A stretch of DNA of 64,000 nt from Hysterangium stoloniferum (taxonomy: Eukaryota; Basidiomycota; Agaricomycetes; Hysterangiales; Hysterangiaceae): contig WHVD01000045.1 of NCBI GenBank assembly GCA_015178975.1, positions 552,752 through 616,751 of the forward strand, in the 5' to 3' direction. This document shows, in pieces, positions 52,176-62,999 of the stretch. The position numbers and the translations under genes are program-made. The notes beneath the pieces are model-generated. The model saw nothing but the letters and a program-made list of their open reading frames with translations. It had not been told where the DNA came from and did not search any database. The stretch's first letter is position 1. Every line of letters begins with the position of its first letter.

Positions 52176-54840
52176 ATGTCTACTTTCAACGAGAGGACTC
52201 CGGAGAATCACGATTCGGCAACGGCTGGGATCGACCTTGAAGACATTGAGGAACTCCCACCCTTAGTTTCCCCGGGTGTATTGAGTTCAGAGCAACGGGA
52301 CGAGAACGTTAAAGGAATGAGAGAGATGTTCAGGAAGAAGCTTCGAGAACGATGGGGTTGTAACGAACCCGGCCATGATTTATGTTATCGGGCCCCGGAT
52401 GGTAGGCAACACATACAGCTGTCTGCAAACCATCTAGAGATTTGGGTTGACGAGTGGGTGAGTAAAGTATAATGCTATTTCCGTGTGATGTGTCACATGT
52501 TGCGTATTCAGTGTCAAGGAGAAACGGGCTACCATGACCCACCGAATGTTGTTAAGATATCCACCAACACGACATCCAACCTCAGCCCCTACTGCAGTCA
52601 TGCCGATGACTGGGGAATGATCTCGCGGAGTCAGGGGACAATGTCAAGTATTGACATTGGCCCCGGGTATTACTGTGGAGTTGGTTTGGAAAGGGTTGGG
52701 ATGAAAGTCCTTCACAGTGCTAGGACAGCTTCGCTGATCGCAAAGCTGACAATATACCGGGAAATCGCCCGTTTGTTACGAGACGATGGTGCCTTTGGCA
52801 AGTTTCTACGCAAGCATCTTACGCTGCCAAAACTGGGAAGACTGGTTCAAGACAGTGCTGATTTAGCGAGGTAGGGATACCTCAACCATTTAATACACTG
52901 GAAATACTCACATCTGAATCGTAGACCTATATACCCGCCTCAAATTCGGAGAAGAGCGACGGAAGTTTTAAACAGTTTCCCGATATTTTCACACATACGG
53001 GGGAGCAGAAATGGTCACACTACCGACCTTATGACATTCTTGGCTTTGGCCTTCTTTTACTGCCCCGGTGTTTATAGAGACGCGTCATCTGCGATTACGT
53101 CATCACTTTACAACGCTTTAGTGAAGTCACCGCTGCACACCAACTTGGATGAGGTTGCATCAACATTTATCATACGAATTGCCGGGTATCTATCAGAACT
53201 TCATGTTTTCTTTCCCTTTTTCCGCCTTACGAATATCGTGGAAACGATCTGCCACATGCGTCCACTATCTGTAAAGGAGCTCACGGAGATCAGAGGTTGC
53301 ATTGAATTGTGGTTACAACCGTGCGTCGTGCCATCACACCATTTCATCCTTCCCACCAAAACCATAATAGAGAATATCAGACACAACGACTTATCTATGA
53401 ATATCCAATACGGCTTCTCGTGTGTTGCATGCATCAAGATGCATGGTTTCGAGATATCGTTGGCACTGTATTGAGGGTTGTATTGGACGACATACCCATG
53501 CATATAGCGTCATTGACACTTCATCTTGATTGGTCCACGTCGAACTCACTGTATTGGAGTATTCGCTCCTTGAAAATCTTCTTCAACTACAGCACGCTTC
53601 TCACCGATCACATCAACCTCAACCAGCTGGATGTGGTTTCTTCGTTCATTGGGCCCATCGTACGGTACGTTCACTATATTTTATCTTCCAGCACCGTCTT
53701 ACATACAATTTTCCTACCAGTCTCATTCTGACACACACGTACCCAGGTTGGGTTATCCTAATGACTGGCGAAAAAATAATCGACTTGACTTTGAAGCTGA
53801 TAGCTGGATCTTCCGAGCCCGAATCTGCGTGTACCACAGTGCGCAGCCTTGATACCATCGCCATTCTCGTTTCCCTCCTTCCACATTGTGAGATTATGCG
53901 CGGCACGACCAACGACGAATCCTTCAATTACTGGGTGGAACATTTAGATTTCACCGCGCGTTCCTTCCTTTGCGTGGTCGCCACACCTTCCACTTGTGTG
54001 TCAGTAGGGTCAAATTAGACCCCTCTATCAGTGTTGAAGGCACATGGTTGCCTTGACAAAGGTCTTACACCATCGATTGGACACACTTTCTAACCATTTC
54101 TCTTCGATGATGCCGAGACATCTCAACCAAACCAGGATTGCAGCCGGGGTTGCAGATGTTATAAATATATATGGTTTGAATCTATGTAAGAACTGTATAG
54201 TCACTTTTCATTATCGCCCCGAGCTCCTCAGTTGTCCCCATAAATGTGTTGAAAACATTTGCACTAGCCGTGATTAGACTAACATCCACATTTTAAAGTA
54301 AGGTATCACTGGAGGTCTGAAAAAGGTTCCCCCCCCCCCCAATTCGATGCATGTCTCGTTCAGGCTCATCATACCTTCAGAGTAATGTTCAATCGACAAG
54401 ATCCATGATCTTCCCACCAAGGCCTCCATACCGTGCGAGTCAATTGCTGGGCGAATTCCTTAAACTAATTCTCTTCCATTGAAAACTTGACAATAAAGCT
54501 GCCATAGGCCGAGAAAATACAAGAGCGCATACAGTCACTTTTCGCCGCCGCCGCGCACTCTGCATGTTGCACGCGTTGATACCATACATTCATTGAATAC
54601 ACTCGCGGTCACCACCAGCGGCTATACTGATATCCTATTTATCAATGACAATCATTTCAAACAGGACGCGAACTTGAGAGTTGTATGAAGCTACATAATT
54701 TGATACAATTTAGAAGCGAAGGTCGTCACTTGTAATAGTCGCTGCGAGGTTCTCTACACTGGTATTGAATATACACCAATGACGACTCGCTGAAATTACA
54801 TCGCATATACTAGCAGTAACAATGTCAATCGAATACCACT
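52160..54840 (+). repeat. Right arm of the 2.7 kb palindrome
   Basis: Counterpart of 48656-51352. Exons 1-2 and the first part of exon 3 are nearly identical between arms (proteins match at almost all positions after residue 11), while the middle of exon 3 and exons 4-5 differ clearly. The arm includes gene A and the proximal spacer. Confidence 0.8.
52176..54018 (+). CDS. Family A gene copy 7, intact five-exon gene, unknown function
   Basis: Exons 52176-52457, 52512-52870, 52925-53421, 53508-53664 and 53721-54018 join in frame to 530 codons plus stop. Introns of 54, 54, 86 and 56 nt begin GTGAGT, GTAGGG, GTGTTG and GTACGT and end TTCAG, CGTAG, ATATAG and TACCAG. Exon 1 has an acidic Pro-rich start (DIEELPPLVSPGVLSSEQRD) and a Cys/His stretch WGCNEPGHDLCYRAPDGRQH then LEIWVDEW, a layout (W-C..GH..C..H..W) that recalls small Cys/His motifs of basidiomycete multicopy proteins. 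Exon 2 has GPGYYCGVGLERVGMKVLH and a helical end. Exons 3-5 are predicted mostly helical, with no signal peptide or membrane segment that I can see. Intron 3 is inferred from frame and from sister copies. No known domain; the family seems lineage-specific. Confidence 0.75.
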
Positions 54841-55475
54841 ACGGCGTTTCAAAGGGGGTCCAACCATTCGTCTCGTGTCCCTCGTTTGGAAGAACAGGAA
54901 GCCGGGGGCAAACCAATGGACAACACCATGATCAAGACACCGACATTTCTTCACACGTCGTGAGTTCTCACCTTGTACAAGGGAAAGGTAGCTCGTGGTC
55001 ATGTCAGGCGGAATCCCATATCAACTAAGATCTGAAGAATAGCCACGACCCGCCGCGTGGAGCAGTCATTCCCCGAGATTTTCTTGTTTATGGTCTGTTT
55101 CAATGTTTCACTCGTTAGCGTGAAACTACACGCCACGACAATTTATTTTACTCCCTATCCCGACAGTTCCCCTGCTGCTTCCATGTCAGTTGACTGGAGT
55201 TCATTCCACCAATTGTCATGTTTGAATTATGTCATTGCCAGTAGTAGCGAAAAATTGATTTGATTTCAATCTAATATTAAAGGACTATTCGACTAGATCC
55301 TTGGGCCTCTTGAACGTTAGTTGTCGTCCCCTGTTCCTTCCTATGCGTTAGTCTCTACACCTTTCACTGGTTTGTCGACACCGTTGACGAATTCGAATTA
55401 CGTCTTCGTTTTCCGGAAAAAAACCCCCGGAACATAATTACGTGGCTTCCAGACCGTTTCATCAAAACAATGCTA
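54019..55475. other. Family spacer copy 7
   Basis: Contains the 77-codon ORF 54044-54277 (MVALTKVLHHRLDTLSNHFS), a poly-C run near 54330, the AGAGCGCATACAGTCACTT motif at 54522, and the plus-strand ORF 55057-55263 (EIFLFMVCFNVSLVSVKLH). The 77-codon ORF starts 26 bp after the A stop and might be another exon, but no convincing splice pair joins it. Confidence 0.45.
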
Positions 55476-55479
55476 GTGG

Positions 55480-55860
55480 GTTCGTCGCCATAAAGGTGCT
55501 CGCCAAGGAGACACAGCTAGATGTCAGCTTTGACATTCACAAGGACGTATAGTACCTCACAATCCTGAATCTACCTTACCATCGTCACATCTAACAGCTA
55601 CAGCAATGGATGAATAGTATGAGCCTGGGGCGTCGCGGCGAACAGTTCACTGAGCAAGACAGAGAATAAAACATATTCACGTTCGACGATCAGCCACCTC
55701 GTGAAAAATTGCCCTGAACTCCTCTTGGATATTGCAGCGGACGGGTCAACTATAGTCATCTTTCCTGCTTTCTCAGACCTTTCGGAAGATGCAGGCCCCT
55801 TGATATGGCAAGGGCACACGAGGTGTACAGTCCTCATTGAGGTGATAAAAAAATAGTTTA
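55480..55860 (+). pseudogene. Module X copy 7
   Basis: FVAIKVLAKETQLDVSFDI (55490-55546) is the clearest VAIK-type segment. It is followed by TAG, then LNLPYHRHI, a further stop, and a Pro-rich stretch FTFDDQPPREKLP. The second half has LRPFGRCRPLDMARAHEVYS. At least three stops make it non-functional as it stands, unless short introns remove them (a GTAT...TAG pair is possible but not convincing). Confidence 0.4.
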
Positions 55861-55904
55861 AACTAGAAATCGTGTGGTGAGATTAGGATACAATTGAATG
55901 CGGA

Positions 55905-57020
55905 TATGTTTCACTGCCAAGGAGAGACAGCTTACGATGAACCCTCGAGTATGGTTGGGATGCCAGGGAGTCCACGAATGCCACATCCTGCTTCACTTCG
56001 TATCTTAGTCATACCGTGGATTGGGGAATGGTCTCACAGTATTCTGGGTTGACGGGTCTTTGATTTGGAATTAAACTCTGGCAAGACTAGGCAGACTAAT
56101 TCAACAGAGCGTTGATTGAATGAGGTAGGGATAGCTCAGCGTCAATCATTGAATATATTCGAAATCCTCACGTCTTCGTAGAACCACGAAATTCCGGAGG
56201 GAGTGTCGACGATTTTATGCCTGTTCCGCTGGTATTCACTCTATACACAGCGAAGAGATCATATTGACAGGCTATTGACATCCTTGGGTTTCACCTTCAT
56301 ATGATACCCCGGTCTCGATCGGTCAGATAGAAGTAATACATCAACTGCAACGAGGTCGTTATTTTATAATATTGCCACCAAGCCACCACTAAACACCAAC
56401 TTTGATGATGTCGCATCGACATTTATCATGCAAATCGCCCAAAATCTATCAATATTTGATGGTCAAGATACTTTACTCATTGGTAGGTTTGCGTATATCG
56501 TGGAAACCATCTCCCATGTCCGTCAGCAGTGTGGAAGTGACTTCGATCAGAGGCTACTTGTTACGGCGGTGCATCGCGCCATCACACCTCATCCTGTTGC
56601 CTGCTGATGATAACCAGAATAGCCAGTAACGACGTTGAGTTAACCAAGATCCATTCAGTGATTCGTGGGTTGCATCCACCCTCGTGTTTTGTGATTAATA
56701 ATTAAATATATTGTAGGACTAGATATACATATCTCACAGGCAATAATTATTCCCGGACCATTTTTAAACCGAACCGTGACGACATCGGTAGGAATTCTTG
56801 AACCAGTCCAAGACCAGGTCCGGCTTTTGCCACTGTTTGAAGGGAATTCCTGTCCTTTTCGGTCTGGTACTAGTATACCGAAGTTTTATTGTCGCCGAGA
56901 GTGATCCAAATGGTATTCTATTTTTTCCTGCTGCACGAAGACTATCCCCCGGAGTCAATACATTATGATGCATTGCCCCGGCAAGCATCGTATCTTCTGC
57001 CCACTTTATAATGACAATAG
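55905..57020 (+). pseudogene. Family B copy 7
   Basis: Exon 2-like start (CACTGCCAAGGAGAGACAGC), GAG|GTAGGG junction near 56122, then an exon with the block encoding NTNFDDVASTFIMQIAQNLS (56394-56453), the strongest match to A exon 3 (HTNLDEVASTFII). A deletion removes the AGAGCGC motif. The last block has HYDALPRQASYLLPTL-type shifted sequence near 56965. Several frames are broken. Confidence 0.5.
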
Positions 57021-57301
57021 CCGATGATCAACTTGGAAATTCATATCAACTCACAGTACCTCATTAATTCCCTGAATGACAATCATTCAAAACGAGAAAA
57101 TGAAGGATGGATGACGCATCAAACTCAGAGATGGGATGAATGCCCATCGTGTGGGACAGAAGAGGGACTGTCATCCCCAGTCCCAAAAGGGGCCAGCGAG
57201 AAAGCAGAAAAAAGGGGACATATAAGCATTCCCAGCATGGTGAATCTGTACGTACCAGACGAACTCAGCCTGCAATAGGTCAAGCTGCATGAGTCACAAT
57301 C

Positions 57302-57670
57302 ATGGATCTACATTGTCATCATCGCATTGAAGAGCGATGGCCACACATCAAGAGTATGAGCCTGGGGCGAAACATTCCACTTGGAAAGACAGATAATAAT
57401 AAGGCTGGATGTAAGCAATTATTACCTGATATGGGGTTATGTGTGCAGTTTATTAATACAAATTCTGATGGACACCTCACAATCGAAGATATTCCAAGTT
57501 CGACCCTTGTGTACCTCGATAAAATAAGATATACCCTGAGAACTCTGGTCTTGCCTTTGCTCAGACGTTCTACAAAATTCAAGCCGTTTTATGTGGCAAG
57601 CGTGCATGAAGAAACCACTTTGCTTCCCATTAACCTGACTAGACTATCATTGACCCGAGTTTCTTATTAA
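57302..57670 (+). pseudogene. Module X' copy 7, 122-codon ORF
   Basis: MDLHCHHRIEERWPHIKSMS, NIPLGKTDNNKAGCKQLLPD, MGLCVQFINTNSDGHLTIED and LPINLTRLSLTRVSY. In the middle a short indel changes the IYHENSG segment to IRYTLRT. Upstream the same strand has VNLYVPDELSLQ (57240-57275) before a stop, as in other units. It ends 460 bp before gene A copy 8. Confidence 0.45.
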
Positions 57671-58131
57671 AAGTTTTGATAAAATTGAACAGGAAGCGCG
57701 CAATCTCGCCGGATAAAGTCTGAGGTTGACAGCGTTAACTTGAATGCAGCACCCAGTAAGCATCGCTCTGGAGTGCATTTAGATTATCCTTGGCGATGCC
57801 ACTTGTGGAATGTCAGAAAAGCCCCATTGCAACTCTGACGCTCAATAATGCCAGAACTATTATGCCATGTGGTGACAATTGACTGAACTATTATTTTAAA
57901 TGCTGTTTGAGCCTTGAGCAGAAGGTGTAAGAAAAGTAGTAGGGTCACTTAGTGTACTGCAGCCTTTATGGAGGGTGAGGGGGTGTGATTTACAAAGGCA
58001 GGGATGACAGGCTGTGGGTATTGTGTAAGCACGGCCACAAGGCTGTACCTTGGTGGAATTAACTCTCCGACTGACTGCGGCATAAAAGCTCAGCACCTCT
58101 TTTCGAGTGTACGTACTATTTCTACCCGCCA
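57671..58131 (+). promoter_or_regulatory. Upstream region and core promoter of family A copy 8
   Basis: Conserved 460-bp region with CATAAAAGC at 58081. The start codon position (58132-58134) is ATA instead of ATG. Confidence 0.55.
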
Positions 58132-61100
58132 ATATCTACATTCAACGAGATGACTCTGGGGAATCACGATTTGGCAACTGCTGAGTCGTGAAGACGTTGA
58201 GGAACTACCACCCTTAGTTTCCCCAGGTATATTAAGTTCAGCTCCACAAGAGAAGATCAATGAGGCGTGGAGGAGGAATGTATTCCTCCTGAAACTCAGG
58301 GAACGATGGAGCTGTAACGAACCAGGCCATGATTTGTGTTATGGGGCCCTCGATGACGAGCAGCACATACAACTGTCTGCAAACCATATAGAGCTTTGGG
58401 TTGACGAGTTGGTGAGTCACGTATAATGCTATTTCCGTGGTATCTGTGTCAAATGCGGCACATTTCAGTGTCAAGGAGAAACGACCTGCCATGGCCCACC
58501 GACTGTTGTTAAGAGGGCTTGGATATCCACCAACACGACATCCAACCTCAGCCCATATCGCAGTCATGCAGAGGACTGAGGAATGGACTCGGAGTATGTT
58601 GGGACATCTTCGAATATTGAAAGTGGCCCCGGGTATTACTGTGGAGTCGGTTTGGAAGGGGTTGGTATCACAGTCCTTCACAGCGCAAAGAAAGCTTTCT
58701 TGATGGCAAAGCTGACAATATACCGGCAAATCTTCAGTGAATTGTCTCAAGGCGACGGTGCCTTTAGCAAGTTTCTACACAAGCATCTCACCCTGCCAAG
58801 ATTGGGGAGACTGGTTCAAGAGAGTGTCGACTTAGCGAGGTAGGGATGCCTTGGCGTCAATCATTGAATACACTGGAAACACTCACGTCCTTTGTAGGCC
58901 CGCATACCCGCCTCAAATTCGGAAACGAGCATGGATGATTTTAGATGGGGTCCCGGTGTATCCATTTCCCATGCACCGGAGTAGCAAAGGTCACACTTAC
59001 CTTATGAACTTTGATGATGTTGCATAAACATTTATCATACAAATCGCCCAACATGTATCAACATTTGATCGTCAAGATACTTTTTTACTCATTGGCGGGC
59101 TTGCGTATTTCATGGAATCCATCTATCACGTGCGTTAGGAGTGAGTAAAAGAAGTCACTGCGATCAGAGGCTACTTGAATTCTTGTTAGAACAGTGCATC
59201 GCGACATCAGACCTCATCCTGCTGACATGGTTTTCACCAGAATAGCCAGTAAGGACGTTGAGTTAACCAAAATCTTATTCAGTTAATCGTGGGTTGCATC
59301 CTAAGATATATGGTTTCGACAATTTGCTGGAGCTGTATTGAAGATTGTCGTATGAAGAAATTTCAGAGCGCATACAATCACTTCTTATTCTTAATGCAGC
59401 TCTGTGCGGAGTCCCTGACGAAAACTGGATCGATGATACCTTTAATTTGTAGTCCTCGTCTTTTGTGACCAATAATTCAATATATTGTAGGACTAGATAT
59501 ATATATCTCACAGGCATGGTTATTTCCGGACCATTGGACCGAACCGTGACGACTTCATTAGAAATTCTTGAACCAGTCCAAGACCAGGTGCGGCCTTTGC
59601 CACTGTCTTTGAAGGGAATTCATGTCCTTTTCGGATGGTACTAGCGTACCGAAGTTTTATTGTCGTCGAGAGTGTTGCAAGTAGTATTTTATTTTCCTGC
59701 TGCACTGAACACTTTCCCCGGAGTCATTACATTATGATGCATTACCCCGGCAAGCATCATATCTTCTGCCCACTTTGTGATGAGAATAGCCGATGATCAA
59801 CTTGGAAATTCGTATCAGGGACAGAAGAGGAGCCGGTAAGAAAGCAGAAAAAGGGGACATACAAGCATGTGAATCTGTACGTACCAGACGAACTCCGCCT
59901 GCGATCGGTCAAGCTGCGTGAGTTGCAATAATGGATTTACATTGTCATCGTCGCATTGAAGAGCCATGTCCACGCATCAAGAGTATATTCCACTCGGAAA
60001 GACAGGAAATAATAAATGTAAGCAAGTATTGCCTGACATGGGATTATGTGTGCAGTTTATTAATACAAATTCTGATGGACACGCCACAATCGAAGATATT
60101 CCAAGTTCGACCGTTCCGTACCTCAATAAGGAAACGAGCATGGATGGTTTTAGATGGGGTCCCGGTGTATCCACTTCCCATGCACCGGGGTAGCAAAGGT
60201 CACACTTACCTATGACATATTTAGCTTCGGCCTTCACGTGGTGTCCCGGCGTTCATCCGTCAGATAGAGACGCGTCAACTGCGATTACGTCATCACTTTA
60301 CAACGTTTTAGTCAATCACCGCTGCACATCAACTTGGATGAGGTTGCATCAACATTTATCACATAACTCGCCGGTTTTCTAACAGGATTTCATGATCACT
60401 TCCCCCTTTTCTGCCTTGTGTATATCGTGGAAGCGATCTACCACGTGCGTCAGCTATCTGTAGAGGAGCTCACAGCGATCAGAGGTTGCATTGAATTCTG
60501 GTTACAACCGTGCGTCGCGACATTCCATCGTTTCATCTTTCCCACCAAAAGCATAACAGACAAAATCACCGGCGACTATTTCCTTTTTATCACTATCCTA
60601 CACGGCTGCTCGTGTGTTGCATCCACCAAGATGCATGGTTTCGAGATATTGCTAGAGATGCATTAAACATTCTACTGGACGAGATACACATGCATATAGT
60701 GTCATTGAAACATCATATTGATTCGGACGCATCACATTTACTGTATCAGAATATTTACTCCTTGCAAACCTTTTTCAACGACAGCACGCTTCTCACCCAT
60801 CACATCAACCAGCTGAACGTGGTTTCTGCGCTCATTAGGCCCATCGTACGGTACGTTCACGATATTTTACCTTATAGCACCGTCTTACATCCACCCATGG
60901 AACTGTCCTACCAGTCTCATTCTGATGGAAGCGAGTCCACATTACGCGCTCTTGGATTCTGCCGACATAATAATAGCGGTTACTCTGAAGCTGATAGCTA
61001 GATCTTCCGAGCCCGAATCCGCATGTACCACAGTGCGCAGCCTCGATACCATCTCCATTCTTGTTTCTCTCCTTCCACATTGTGATGTAATGCGCGGCTC

Positions 61101-61212
61101 GACCTACGACAAATTCTTCAATTACTCGCTTAAAATTTTAGATTTCACCGCGCGTTCCTTCCTTTGCGTCGTCGCCACTCCTTCCGCTCGTGTGTCAGTA
61201 AGGTCTAGTTAG
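58132..61212 (+). pseudogene. Family A copy 8, split by a B/X' segment
   Basis: Exon 1 has lost ATG and carries a 5-bp deletion near 58186. Exon 2 spans roughly 58465-58841 with a shift (ORF 58583-58843 ends RLVQESVDLAR); intron 2 follows. Exon 3 starts near 58905 and breaks at about 59000; B and X' sequences follow to about 60128, where exon 3 starts again with an 85-bp duplicate of 58920-59005 (GGAAACGAGCATGGATG). From there exon 3, intron 3 (ATATAG), exon 4 (SLKHHIDSDASHLLYQNIYS), intron 4 (GTACGTTCACGATA to TACCAG) and exon 5 (60925-61212) are open with only an exon 3 shift near 60360. Confidence 0.65.
59005..60127 (+). pseudogene. Family B and X' segment inserted in gene A copy 8
   Basis: B sequence (NFDDV-type block near 59010, AGAGCGCATACAATCACTT at 59366, the GTCCTCGTC...TTGTAG intron near 59450) is followed by a shortened X' (59966-60193 ORF, QVLPDMGLCVQFINTNSDGH). 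The right end joins X' mid-way (STVPYLNKETSMDG) to gene A exon 3. The arrangement suggests unequal recombination between units rather than transposition. Confidence 0.5.
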
Positions 61213-61960
61213 AACCCCAGATCAGTGGTGGAGGAACATGGTTGCCCTGACAAAGGTCTTGCACCATCATTTGGATACACTCAGTGATCATTTCTCTTCC
61301 ATACATCTCAACCAAACCACGAGGAGCCCAATAGCGTCGCCCTTTATTCAACTCACTTTTCAGGCGAGGTTGCAGATGGTATAAAGCTATATTATTTGCG
61401 CCGACGTAACAACGCATATAGTCACTTTGTATTATCGCCGTGAGCTCTGCAGTTGTCCCATACAGGTGTTGAATACATTTAAAGGCAACATCCGAATCAT
61501 GAACGACACTTGTTTTAAATAAGGTGTCAATTTCGATGCATGTCTCCTTCAGGCTCATCATACTTTCAGGCCAGTGTTCAATTGACACGATCCATGATCT
61601 TCAAACCAAGTGCCTTCACACACTATGCGCCACGACAGTTTATTTTACTCGCTATCCCGACATTTCCCCTACTGCTTCCATTTATGTTCACTGGAGTTTA
61701 TTCTACCAATTTCCATGTTTGAATTGTTTTATTTCGAGTAGTAGCGAAAAAGTCATTTGATTTGATCTAATATTAAAGAACTCATCAACTAGATCCGTGG
61801 GTCTCTTGAATGTTAGTTGTCGTCACCTGTTCCTTCTATGCATAGTCGCCACACCTTTCACTGATGTGTCGGTAGCATTGACGAATCCGACTTACATCTC
61901 CATTTTCCGGAAAATAACCCCCGGAACATAACTATGAGGCTTCCAGGCCGTTTTATCAAA
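61213..61960. other. Family spacer copy 8
   Basis: Shortened spacer related to copy 3 (shared GAGCCCAATAGCGTCGCCC near 61325). Contains AACAACGCATATAGTCACTT near 61408. No gene assigned. Confidence 0.4.
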
Positions 61961-61967
61961 AATAATG

Positions 61968-62580
61968 CTGGTGAGTTAGTCGCCATAATGGCGCTAGCCA
62001 AGGAGACACTCCCAGATGTCAGCTTTAACATTGGAAAGGACTCAGAGTACTTCTTATTCCTTAATCTACTTTGCCATTGTCACATCGAACAGAGTTGCTA
62101 CGTTATGCGGCGAAGAAATAATCGGGGTTACTCTGACCCTGATAGCTGGATCTTTCCACCCTGGACTCGCGTGTACCGCTGTGAACTTGAAGGCAGCAAC
62201 CAGTCGGCATCGCTCTGAACTGCATTTATAATATACATAGGCAATGTCACTTCTCGATATCAGAAAAGCCGTTTTTGATTTCAACTCTGACGCCCAAGAA
62301 TGCTAGAAATACTATACTACGCGGCCCCGATTTTTGTTTGTCTCCTTGTATATTAAATCATCAAGACACAATGCACAGTCCATCAACAAGCGGTTCAGCC
62401 TTGAGTGTCTTGAAAATTTGGTTTCCACCGCTCTTTCCTTTCTTTCTGTGGTGGCCACACGTTTCCCTGGTGTAGCAGCAACATCTTCTTCGAACTCCAT
62501 ATCAGCCTTGGAAAGACGTTGTTTGACCTGGCGAATGTCCTGTTCCATAGCTTGACACGGTTTCTATTCAGATAACGCCT
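61968..62580 (+). pseudogene. Module X and A-like terminal exon, copy 8
   Basis: LVAIMALAKETLPDVSFNIG (61973-62032) is followed by LNLLCHCHIEQSCYVMRRRN; then DSDPDSWIFPPWTRVYRC. 62334-62555 holds INKRFSLECLENLVSTALSF and SVVATRFPGVAATSS, aligning with the end of A exon 5, plus an extension (SISALERRCLTWRMSCSIA). No frame spans the whole. Confidence 0.4.
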
Positions 62581-62741
62581 ATATACTTGGAATAAACTAA
62601 CAGGAAGATCACATAATTCCCTCTTTTTAAATTCGCTTTGGAGGCGAATAAAAGTTGAATAAACCTGCGTAGTTTGTGGCAATTTCAGAGCACGTACAAT
62701 CACTTCTTATGTAAATTGGAGCTCTGCGCTGAGTCCGTGAC

Positions 62742-62976
62742 ATTAAAATCGTTTAAACATCTAATATGTGATTGCAGGGTTTAGAATTCAACGAACTTTT
62801 GGATCTTGAGAAGATAACCAATTTTAACTCTTATAAGGATTCAATGGATGATTGTTGAAGTTAATATGAAATAAGGTTCTACTAAGGATCCTAATTTCTT
62901 TTTGGAGAAGTTATCCCGGTGTCTACTGATACTGAAGATCCTAAAATATTTTGGAGCTAAGGCTTTTCTCGGTGAA
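62742..62976. other. Unassigned AT-rich insertion
   Basis: Family sequence stops after GAGTCCGTGAC and resumes with GAATGAAGGATGGATTGGGG. The roughly 235 bp between (ATTAAAATCGTTTAAACATC to GCTTTTCTCGGT) match nothing else in the window, and contain no ORF longer than about 30 codons. About 350 bp of family B are missing at the same place. Confidence 0.4.
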
Positions 62977-62999
62977 TGAAGGATGGATTGGGGGCGACA

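Noticed and set aside
53380-53510. Programmed ribosomal frameshift at the end of family A exon 3, present in all copies
   Set aside because: A GTGTTG...ATATAG intron of 77-90 nt explains the frame change in copies 4, 6, 7 and 8, and a nine-base indel in copy 4 falls within it.
55490-55560. Module X as an active protein kinase
   Set aside because: Only a VAIK-like motif is present; the glycine loop, HRD and DFG motifs are not visible and every copy has stops.
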